This document shows positions 6,542-12,351 of a stretch of 12,351 bases of DNA, piece after piece. Position numbers and translations under genes: made by a program. Position 1 is the stretch's first letter. Each line of letters starts with the position of its first letter. Origin of the DNA: Desulfobacteraceae bacterium (GTDB lineage: Bacteria > Desulfobacterota > DSM-4660 > Desulfatiglandales > Desulfatiglandaceae); contig JAUUWD010000016.1 in the NCBI GenBank assembly GCA_030589225.1, forward strand, positions 1 to 12,351. Reading direction: 5' to 3'. The notes beneath the pieces are model-generated. The model was given only the letters and a program-made list of their open reading frames with translations. It was not told the origin of the DNA and ran no database searches.

Positions 6542-7666
6542 ATGGACCATAAAAGAGTGGCTCTGATTGTCAATCCAGTGGCAGGCATGGGTGGTCGGGT
6601 CGGTCTAAAAGGAAGCGATGGTGAGGAGACTCTTCGGCGGGCCAGGGAGCTTGGTGCCACTCCCAGTGCACCTGGTAGGACGGTTGAAGCACTGATGGGC
6701 CTTGCCCCTCTTACAGCCAAGATTGAACTCATCTCATATCCGGCGGAGATGGGCGAGGCAGAAGCCCGAGAGGCCGGGTTCGAGCCCAAGGTCATCGGTC
6801 GTATCGACCCTGGCCGAACTACAGCTGAGGACACCATTCGGGCTGCGAGGGAGATGGCTACGATGGACCTGGATCTGTTGCTTTTTGCTGGTGGTGACGG
6901 CACGGCTCGGGACATATATAAGGCCATCGGGTTAGAAGTCCCAGTTGTGGGGATACCTGCCGGTGTAAAAATACATTCCGGGGTCTATGCGATTAACCCG
7001 ACCCGGGCAGCAAGACTTATTGAGATGTACCTGCGAGGCCAGGTCAAGGCGCTAAGAGAAGTCGAGGTCATGGACATAGACGAAGAGGCCTTTCGTCAGG
7101 GGAGGATCTCGGCTCGTCTATACGGCTACCTTAAGGTGCCCCTTGAACGGAGGCTGACCCAGGGAGCCAAAGCGGCCTCGGCTGGGGGCGAGCACGAGAC
7201 GCTGGCTATGCAATCCATCGCCGAGCAGATCGTTGAAACCATGGAAACTGACTGTCTGTATATTATCGGTTCAGGCACTACCCCCCGGGCAATCATGGAA
7301 TGCCTCAGTCTCAAAAACACCCTGCTGGGTATTGATATCATCCTGAATGGTAAACTTGTGGCAATGGATTTAAACGAGAATCAAATCTTAGATCTGGTCA
7401 ACGATAAGATGGCAAAAATCATCGTCACCCCCATTGGTGGTCAGGGTTACATATTTGGTCGAGGGAATCAACAGTTGAGCCCTAATGTCATAAAAGAGGT
7501 TGGGGTTAGCAACATCATCGTAATAGCAACCCAAAACAAGCTGAACTCCCTGAAACGAAAGCCACTTCTCGTCGATACGGGTGATAGGGAGGTGGATAGT
7601 ATGTTGAGGGGGTATATGAGAGTGGTTACAGGTTACAAGGAGGAAATGATATACAAAGTCGCATAG
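6542..7666 (+). CDS. ATP-NAD/AcoX kinase family protein (COG3199-like)
   Basis: A 374-residue soluble protein of the predicted ATP-dependent NAD kinase/AcoX family. It shows the diacylglycerol-kinase/NAD-kinase-type N-terminus LIVNPVAGMGG (8-18), the catalytic GGDGTARD (117-124), VVGIPAGVKIHSGVYA (135-150), GSGTTPRA (243-250) and the characteristic TPIGGQGYIFGRGNQQLSP region (296-314). NAD kinases make NADP from NAD; the exact activity of this branch is not established to my knowledge, and AcoX is known from acetoin catabolic operons. ATG 6542 must be the start because the conserved nucleotide-binding strand begins within the first ten residues, yet no convincing Shine-Dalgarno site precedes it. 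Its position 22 bases after the GcvPB-like gene suggests coupled expression and a role in supplying cofactor to, or modifying, the neighbouring PLP enzyme pathway. That role is inference. Confidence 0.85.
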   Translation: MDHKRVALIVNPVAGMGGRVGLKGSDGEETLRRARELGATPSAPGRTVEALMGLAPLTAKIELISYPAEMGEAEAREAGFEPKVIGRIDPGRTTAEDTIRAAREMATMDLDLLLFAGGDGTARDIYKAIGLEVPVVGIPAGVKIHSGVYAINPTRAARLIEMYLRGQVKALREVEVMDIDEEAFRQGRISARLYGYLKVPLERRLTQGAKAASAGGEHETLAMQSIAEQIVETMETDCLYIIGSGTTPRAIMECLSLKNTLLGIDIILNGKLVAMDLNENQILDLVNDKMAKIIVTPIGGQGYIFGRGNQQLSPNVIKEVGVSNIIVIATQNKLNSLKRKPLLVDTGDREVDSMLRGYMRVVTGYKEEMIYKVA

Positions 7667-7780
7667 TTCACGCGGGGAATAAAGTATGTAAGGCCTACAA
7701 GGAGTAGGTAAGCTTCGTAAATGAATTAATGGACTAAACCGGACCACTCAAAACCATTTCTTTCATGAACATTGCTGGTT

Positions 7781-7788
7781 AAGGAGGT
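7781..7788 (+). promoter_or_regulatory. Near-consensus ribosome binding site of the corrinoid protein gene
   Basis: AAGGAGGT, seven bases from GGAGG to ATG 7795, is the strongest Shine-Dalgarno match in the window and suggests high expression. The preceding 128-base gap otherwise shows only a short CCTAC/GTAGG stem (7694-7708); I found no cobalamin-riboswitch B12 box and no convincing promoter. Confidence 0.7.
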
Positions 7789-7794
7789 TTAACA

Positions 7795-8427
7795 ATGACA
7801 GAAAATTTGATCACACTGCTTGTGGAGTTAAAGGAACAAGACTGTCTCCGGGTCACCGGGGAGAGGCTGGAGGCCGGAGAGGACCCTCACAAAATTGTTG
7901 AAGATGCCAGAGAAGCAATGAAGATCGTGGGCCAGCGGTTTGCGGACAATGTATATTTTATTCCCGACCTTGTTTATTCGGGCAAGATTCTTGAACAGAT
8001 ATCTGAGATAGTGAAACCTAAGTTATCACAGAAGTCCCAACCTAAGCGCCTCGGGAAGTTCGTCATTGGCTCTGTCGCGGGAGACTTGCATGATATTGGT
8101 AAGAATTTGGTGTCTTTCATGTTGGATGTGAGCGGTTTCGAGGTATTCGACCTGGGGGTTGATGTCCCAGCCCAGGCTTTTGTGGACAAAATCAAGGAAG
8201 TGGAGGCTGAGGTGCTGGGCCTGAGTGGCTTTTTGACCTCGGTCTATCAGGCAATGAAGGATACGGTGGAGGCCGTAAAGACCGCGGGTTTGAGGGACCA
8301 GGTGAAGATTATGATCGGAGGGGGTGTGATGGATGATGAGGTGAAAAAGTTCTCCGGCGCGGACGCATATCGGCCGGACGCCATGGCGGCTGTGACCCTG
8401 GCCAAAGAATGGATTGGAGGTGCATAA
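7795..8427 (+). CDS. Corrinoid (cobalamin-binding) methyl-carrier protein, MtaC/MtbC/MttC-like
   Basis: This 210-residue protein has the standard two-domain layout of methyl-accepting corrinoid proteins: an N-terminal helical cap (~1-80) that covers the methyl-cobalamin face, and a C-terminal Rossmann-type B12 domain (~87-210). The cobalt-binding motif GDLHDIGKN gives D-x-H-x-x-G with His99 as lower axial ligand. The GLSGFLT (142-148) and MIGGGV (173-178) loops that hold the nucleotide tail are present, and the length matches the family. It would carry a methyl group from a substrate methyltransferase to a second methyltransferase in the cytoplasm. The next gene overlaps it by one base and encodes a URO-D-family methyltransferase, its likely partner. 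Which of the methyl-donor classes it serves (methanol, amines, methoxy compounds, thiols) is not readable from the sequence. Confidence 0.95.
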   Translation: MTENLITLLVELKEQDCLRVTGERLEAGEDPHKIVEDAREAMKIVGQRFADNVYFIPDLVYSGKILEQISEIVKPKLSQKSQPKRLGKFVIGSVAGDLHDIGKNLVSFMLDVSGFEVFDLGVDVPAQAFVDKIKEVEAEVLGLSGFLTSVYQAMKDTVEAVKTAGLRDQVKIMIGGGVMDDEVKKFSGADAYRPDAMAAVTLAKEWIGGA

Positions 8428-9740
8428 TGGCGGATAAGACGACGGAAAATCTTGAACGTTGGTGTTCTGGAGAAGGCATTGATTTTATCAATGGCGAGGC
8501 TGAAGCCGCCTATAAGAGGCGGGCTCGGAGGATCGCCGATGTCATTCAACTTAAAATCCCTGATCGGGTTCCTATCGTGCCCAGCTTTGGCATGTTTCCC
8601 TACCTGGACAACGGTCTGACCTGTGAGGAGGCCGTGTTTGATTATGAGAAGGCCCATCAGGCCGCTATGAAAACCTTAGAGGAGTTTGAACCTGATATGT
8701 TTCTGGGTTCGGGCTACGCATTTCCAGCCCCTCTTTTTGAAGCCCTGGGATACAAGCAAATAAGATGGCCCGGACAGGAAATTCCGGCCCATTATGTCTA
8801 TCAGTTTGTGGAAGATGAATACGTAAAGGCCGAGGAGTTTTACGACCATTACCTGGGTGACCCCTCTGACTTCATGCTCCGCGTCTATCTCCCGCGCGTC
8901 TGCAGCCAGTTAACACCGTTAGAACGGATTCGTCCTTTTGCCGAGTCCTTTGGGTATTACCTGACAATGTGCGGCTCTTATGCCTATTTTGGCATCCCAG
9001 AGGTCCAGGAGGCCCTAAAGGCTCTGATGAAAGCGGGGGAGGAATCACTCAAGTGGGTGAGCATCCTCGGGAAACAGGCCGAAGAGATTGTTTCGCGCGG
9101 TTTCCCTCTGTTTGAAGGGGGAGAATCAGCCGCACCTTATGACTTGGTGGGGGACTGGTTCAGGGGGACTGCCGGTGTGATGACGGATATGTACAGATGC
9201 CCTGACAAGCTTCTGGCAGTCATGGAGAAGCTGGTACCCATCTCGATCAAGATGGGTTTGGATCTTGCCAAAGACACTGGACATCCTATCATCGGCTTTA
9301 TGTTACACAAAGGGGCTGACGGTTTTATGTCCCCAGAGCAGTTCAACACCTTTTACTGGCCCCCTCTGAAGAAGGTCATGATGGGACTGATTGAGGAAGG
9401 GTTTGTACCACTTTTGCTCTGCGAAGGGGAATACACGTCCCGTCTGGAAACCATCGCGGACATACCGAAGGGCAAATGCATCTATTGGTTTGAAAAAGTG
9501 GATTGGGCCAGGGCCAAGGAAATTTTAGGGGAGACAGTATGTATTCGGGGAGGGGTCCCGGCTTCAATCCTTTTCTCCGGGACAGTTCAGCAAATGAAAG
9601 ACTGCCTCAAAGAGGTCATTGACGTGGTGGGTAAAGGAGGTGGCCTGATCGTTGACTGCGGTCTCTGGTTTGACGAGGCCAAGCATGAAAACGTCAAGAC
9701 TATGGTCGAATTCACCAAGGAATACGGGGTATACAGATAA
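8427..9740 (+). CDS. Uroporphyrinogen decarboxylase family (URO-D) protein, probable corrinoid-linked methyltransferase
   Basis: This 437-residue protein belongs to the URO-D superfamily, which includes the MtaA/MtbA/CmuA cobalamin methyltransferases. The N-terminal KIPDRVPIVPSFGMFPYL (43-60) matches the 'PDRVPv' opening, and the C-terminal half shows the VDWARAKEILGETVCIRGGVP (358-378) and SGTVQQMKDC (384-393) segments of the TIM barrel. It starts at ATG 8427 in the TAATG overlap with the corrinoid gene, with TGGAGG at 8415-8420 six bases upstream. The known methyltransferases carry a zinc-binding H-x-C; here the equivalent strand reads LLLCEGEYTSRL (329-340), leaving Cys332, Glu333 and Glu335, and Cys411 lies near the usual second cysteine. 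It is about 100 residues longer than MtaA. True haem-pathway HemE is unlikely because of length and context. Methyl donor and acceptor are unknown. Confidence 0.85.
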   Translation: MADKTTENLERWCSGEGIDFINGEAEAAYKRRARRIADVIQLKIPDRVPIVPSFGMFPYLDNGLTCEEAVFDYEKAHQAAMKTLEEFEPDMFLGSGYAFPAPLFEALGYKQIRWPGQEIPAHYVYQFVEDEYVKAEEFYDHYLGDPSDFMLRVYLPRVCSQLTPLERIRPFAESFGYYLTMCGSYAYFGIPEVQEALKALMKAGEESLKWVSILGKQAEEIVSRGFPLFEGGESAAPYDLVGDWFRGTAGVMTDMYRCPDKLLAVMEKLVPISIKMGLDLAKDTGHPIIGFMLHKGADGFMSPEQFNTFYWPPLKKVMMGLIEEGFVPLLLCEGEYTSRLETIADIPKGKCIYWFEKVDWARAKEILGETVCIRGGVPASILFSGTVQQMKDCLKEVIDVVGKGGGLIVDCGLWFDEAKHENVKTMVEFTKEYGVYR

Positions 9741-9751
9741 AATTTCAATAC

Positions 9752-9757
9752 GGAGGG
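9752..9757 (+). promoter_or_regulatory. Ribosome binding site of the molybdopterin oxidoreductase gene
   Basis: GGAGGG lies six bases before ATG 9764 in the 23-base gap after the URO-D-family gene. The short gap supports cotranscription. Confidence 0.6.
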
Positions 9758-9763
9758 AAAAAT

Positions 9764-12022
9764 ATGAAAGAAGCCAAGAGTACTGAGGTTAAGCGAGCCC
9801 TTTGTTTTGGCTGTTGGCTACAGGCTGGCGTATTGGCGACTGTCGAAGACGGGAAAGTGGTGAAGCTCAAGGGTGAGCCCGACCACCCGGTGAACCAGGG
9901 CTGGATCTGCGAGCGTTCAAAGGCATTTATTGAGCATCTGTATCATGAGGATCGTCTTAATTATCCTCTGAAGAGAGTTGGTGACAGGGGAGATGGCAAA
10001 TGGGAAAGAATCTCATGGGAGGATGCCTTAGACCAGGTGGCCGAAAAACTGGATAAAATCAAGATGGAAAATGGCGCTGAGGCGGTTGCGTCTGTTGGGG
10101 GTACTGGTAGGGGTTTTTCAGAGATGTTCAAAGCAAGATTTATGAATCTTTTTGGGAGCCCCAACCGCGCAAATGCCGGGCAGTGGTGCTCTGTTGTGAG
10201 CCGTCAGATACATGCTGCTATTTACGGGGCCGGCGCCAGCAGATCTGTAAAGCAACCCTGCAAATGCGCGGTAATCTGGGGAGGGAATCCGGCTGAATCC
10301 CTGGCTTGCACGTTTACAAGCCTCCTCAAGGCCAAGAAACAGGGCACGAAGTATATTGTCATTGATCCTAAGTACTCTGAGAGCGTGAACCGGCTCGCAC
10401 ACCAGTGGGTGCAACTAAGACCTGGCACTGATGCTGCTCTGGCCCTGGGCTGGTTGAATGTGATTATAGAGGAGGACCTCTATGATAAGAATTTTGTTGA
10501 GACGTGGTGTCATGGATTTAGTGAGTTGAGAGAACGCATAAAACAATACTCTCCCAAGAAAGTTGCCGAAATAACCTGGGTGCCGGAAGAAGAAATAATT
10601 CAATCAGCACGGCTATATGCCACAAGCAAACCGGCATCTATTATCTGGGGTGTGAAGTCGGACATGCAAGGCAGGAATGTTACCAGCATTACCCAGGCCA
10701 AATGCATACTCAGGGCAATAACCGGCAACCTTGATGTAATGGGCGGCGACATGCTTGCAGGGCCTTGCGAAAAGGCCAACTACGGCCCTGTCCTTGAGAA
10801 TATGGACATGCTGCCGCCAGAGCAGAGAAAGAAGCAACTCGGTGCGGACAGGCATAAGCTTTGGGGCTATCCGGGATATGAATTGGTTCACCAGGCAGCA
10901 AAACCTTACTGGTATGGAAAGGGGTTAACTTCTGGTTTCCTCCCCGCTTGCCATGAGCCGGATATATGGACGGCCATACTTGCAGGTAAGCCATACCCGG
11001 TCAAGGGGTTGATTTGTGGAGCTTGTAATCCACTGGTCGCATATCCCAACACTAAAAGGATCTACAAGGCATTGAAAAGCCCAGATCTTGAGCTTTTCGT
11101 GGTCGCTGAGCAGTGGCTGACACCAACGGCCATGCTTGCCGACTATGTGTTCCCAATTACCAATTGGCTGGAACATCCCCAGATGTGCACCCAGACCTTC
11201 CAGGGGCACGGCAACATCGCTTCAGTAGGACAGAGAGTGATTCAGCCCCTGCATGAGCGCAGGACCGATTATGAATTCTATCAAGGCCTGGGGTTGAGGC
11301 TGGGACAGGGAGATTACTGGCGAGAAACCCTCAACAAAGAATGGGACTGGTGTTTGGGACCTTTACTTAATGAGCTTGACATGCAGTCTGCAGAGGAATT
11401 TGCAAAGAAGCAACGCTGGTGGACACCTCCGGTTGTGGAAAAAAGATACCAAACAGTCGATCCGGGAACCGGAAAGCCAAAGGGATTTGCCACACCAACT
11501 GGAAAGGTTGAACTCTATTCTACTATTCTTGAGCAACTGGGATATGATCCATTGCCCCGCTATGAAGAGCCTCCGGAAACACCCGTGAGCCAGCCGGAAC
11601 TCGCCAAAAAGTACCCATTTATTCTGATAACCGGCTCCAGATTTCGACCTATGCACCACTCAGAGCATAGACAGATACGCTCGCTTCGCCGGCTCTATCC
11701 ATACCCAACAGTTGAAATCAATCCAGATACGGCCCGGAGGTTAGGCATTGGTGAAGGCGACTGGGTTGTCATAGAGACACCTAGAGGGAAGATTAAGCAG
11801 AAAGCGAAGCTCACTTCCAGAATTAACCGCAGGGTGATTGAGGCACAGCATGGATGGTGGTTCCCCGAGGAGATTGCTGACGACCCACTGCTATACGGAG
11901 TTTTCGAATCAAATGTCAATGTCCTGACAACCGATGACGATGAATACTGCGATCCCCCTACCGGGGCAGTTACCTTTGGTCCTCTGCTGTGCAAGGTTTA
12001 CCCCCTTAAGAAATATACTTAA
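9764..12022 (+). CDS. Molybdopterin (Mo or W) oxidoreductase, DMSO reductase superfamily, single catalytic subunit
   Basis: A 752-residue bis-pterin enzyme. Domain order fits the superfamily: an N-terminal Fe-S domain (Cys14, Cys17, Cys49), the molybdopterin domain (RISWEDALDQVAEKL at ~82-96 onward), and a C-terminal dinucleotide-binding beta-barrel (~617-752) beginning FILITGSRF and containing RRLGIGEGDWVVIETPRG. Cys142, in AGQWCSVVS, is placed as the Mo/W ligand, much as in acetylene hydratase. The Fe-S motif reads C-x2-C-x3-Ala-x27-C, so the third cluster ligand is Ala21. No twin-arginine signal is present, so it should be cytoplasmic. No complete partner subunit gene is seen beside it, in contrast to respiratory members of the family. 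The reaction cannot be named; hydratase, transhydroxylase or ferredoxin-linked redox chemistry are all possible. Confidence 0.9.
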   Translation: MKEAKSTEVKRALCFGCWLQAGVLATVEDGKVVKLKGEPDHPVNQGWICERSKAFIEHLYHEDRLNYPLKRVGDRGDGKWERISWEDALDQVAEKLDKIKMENGAEAVASVGGTGRGFSEMFKARFMNLFGSPNRANAGQWCSVVSRQIHAAIYGAGASRSVKQPCKCAVIWGGNPAESLACTFTSLLKAKKQGTKYIVIDPKYSESVNRLAHQWVQLRPGTDAALALGWLNVIIEEDLYDKNFVETWCHGFSELRERIKQYSPKKVAEITWVPEEEIIQSARLYATSKPASIIWGVKSDMQGRNVTSITQAKCILRAITGNLDVMGGDMLAGPCEKANYGPVLENMDMLPPEQRKKQLGADRHKLWGYPGYELVHQAAKPYWYGKGLTSGFLPACHEPDIWTAILAGKPYPVKGLICGACNPLVAYPNTKRIYKALKSPDLELFVVAEQWLTPTAMLADYVFPITNWLEHPQMCTQTFQGHGNIASVGQRVIQPLHERRTDYEFYQGLGLRLGQGDYWRETLNKEWDWCLGPLLNELDMQSAEEFAKKQRWWTPPVVEKRYQTVDPGTGKPKGFATPTGKVELYSTILEQLGYDPLPRYEEPPETPVSQPELAKKYPFILITGSRFRPMHHSEHRQIRSLRRLYPYPTVEINPDTARRLGIGEGDWVVIETPRGKIKQKAKLTSRINRRVIEAQHGWWFPEEIADDPLLYGVFESNVNVLTTDDDEYCDPPTGAVTFGPLLCKVYPLKKYT

Positions 12023-12024
12023 GG
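12004..12024 (+). other. Perfect 7-bp inverted repeat spanning the stop codon of the molybdopterin enzyme
   Basis: CCTTAAG (12004-12010) and CTTAAGG (12018-12024) flank a seven-base A/T loop, with the TAA stop inside the right arm. It may be a weak mRNA structure; since each arm contains the palindrome CTTAAG, chance is also plausible. The rest of the 56-base gap holds only the AAGGAGG ribosome site at 12066-12072. Confidence 0.25.
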
Positions 12025-12078
12025 TTAAACATACTACTTTACTATTCAATGTAGATCAATGTGTCAAGGAGGAACCCT

Positions 12079-12351
12079 ATGTCCCTAAAAGATAGAAAAC
12101 CTGTTGCTCCTTATATGGCGGTAGGCCTATCTACTGTCGCGTACGGCATTGCCGAGCGAAAACACATCAAGCGCAATCTGGAAACCATAGAAGAAAACAT
12201 CCACGCTGCCGTCTCAATGGTCAATGTCAATATGCCTGTCAAGGCCATTGCCCTGGCTGAAGGTGCGCTCACAGGTTTTACCGATGAGGCGTTTGATTTA
12301 CCTCATACGCTGGCAGCGAAGGAGCTCTTCATTGACATTCCGGGCGAAGAG
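12079..12351 (+). CDS. Nitrilase-superfamily carbon-nitrogen hydrolase (3' truncated by window edge)
   Basis: An open frame of 91 codons from ATG 12079 to the window end, preceded by AAGGAGG (12066-12072) with six-base spacing. The translation has the first helix and strand of the nitrilase fold: NLETIEENIHAAVS (33-46), then VKAIALAEGALTGF (54-67), where Glu61 fits the first catalytic glutamate of the Glu-Lys-Cys triad in the 'lxPExxxtGy' motif. A later IDIPGEE (85-91) also fits family members. The Lys and Cys lie beyond the window. Such enzymes hydrolyse nitriles, amides, N-carbamoyl or N-acyl amino acids; the specific substrate is not readable from this fragment. It is the last visible gene of the operon and may release the amine or acid that the upstream enzymes process. 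Confidence 0.75.
   Translation, partial: MSLKDRKPVAPYMAVGLSTVAYGIAERKHIKRNLETIEENIHAAVSMVNVNMPVKAIALAEGALTGFTDEAFDLPHTLAAKELFIDIPGEE

Noticed and set aside
5968..6927. A 319-codon open frame on the minus strand
   Set aside because: It lies antisense across the GcvPB-like and NAD-kinase-like genes, which have clear homology in the plus frame; its translation shows no recognisable family motif.
3468..7666. Pyrrolysine (UAG) decoding, as in some corrinoid methyltransferase systems
   Set aside because: TAG serves as an ordinary terminal stop in five genes here (dctP, SDR, GcvPA-like, GcvPB-like, NAD-kinase-like), and no gene shows an in-frame TAG with conserved sequence beyond it.
7667..7794. 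Cobalamin riboswitch upstream of the corrinoid gene
   Set aside because: The gap is too short for a full aptamer and no GCCACTG-type B12 box is visible; only a 5-bp CCTAC/GTAGG stem is found.
8427..9740. Haem biosynthesis HemE for the URO-D family gene
   Set aside because: The protein is longer than HemE, is translationally coupled to a corrinoid methyl carrier, and has no haem genes beside it.

Overview
This is a 12.35 kb bacterial window with eleven genes, all on the + strand and tightly packed: ten are complete or end inside the window, one runs off the left edge and one off the right. The gene types (TRAP transporter, corrinoid methyl-transfer proteins, a single-subunit molybdopterin enzyme, a URO-D-family methyltransferase) suggest an anaerobic bacterium, most likely a Desulfobacterota (deltaproteobacterial) sulfate reducer or syntroph. 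This assignment is inference from gene content; no rRNA or other phylogenetic marker is present.

Region 1 (1-2488) is a three-gene TRAP transporter: the C-terminal part of a DctP-type periplasmic binding protein, a small DctQ membrane subunit and a large DctM permease. A strong RNA hairpin lies between the binding protein and DctQ. Two more perfect hairpins lie in tandem after DctM and separate the transporter from the next gene.

Region 2 (2656-3468) is a classical short-chain dehydrogenase with a complete catalytic tetrad.

Region 3 (3594-9740) is the most unusual part. It holds divergent homologues of both halves of the glycine decarboxylase P-protein (GcvPA-like and GcvPB-like), a COG3199-type ATP-NAD/AcoX kinase-like protein, a cobalamin-binding corrinoid protein and a URO-D-family methyltransferase. 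The two P-protein genes overlap by 8 bases. The corrinoid and methyltransferase genes overlap by one base (TAATG). GcvH, GcvT, Lpd and a corrinoid reductive activator are not seen in the window. The PLP lysine is kept, but several hallmark P-protein motifs are replaced, and the methyltransferase lacks the usual HxC zinc motif.

Region 4 (9764-12351) holds a 752-residue molybdopterin/tungstopterin oxidoreductase whose N-terminal Fe-S motif has Ala in place of the third Cys, followed by the first 91 codons of a nitrilase-superfamily amidohydrolase.

Working hypothesis (inference): this is a catabolic island that imports a small organic acid or amine-containing acid (TRAP), unmasks it (nitrilase-family hydrolase, SDR, Mo/W enzyme), and handles a methyl or amino-acid carbon through a corrinoid methyl-transfer pair together with a non-canonical PLP decarboxylase. 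The substrate cannot be read from the sequence. No RNA genes, CRISPR arrays, insertion sequences, att sites or origins were seen. No intergenic gap exceeds 170 bases.
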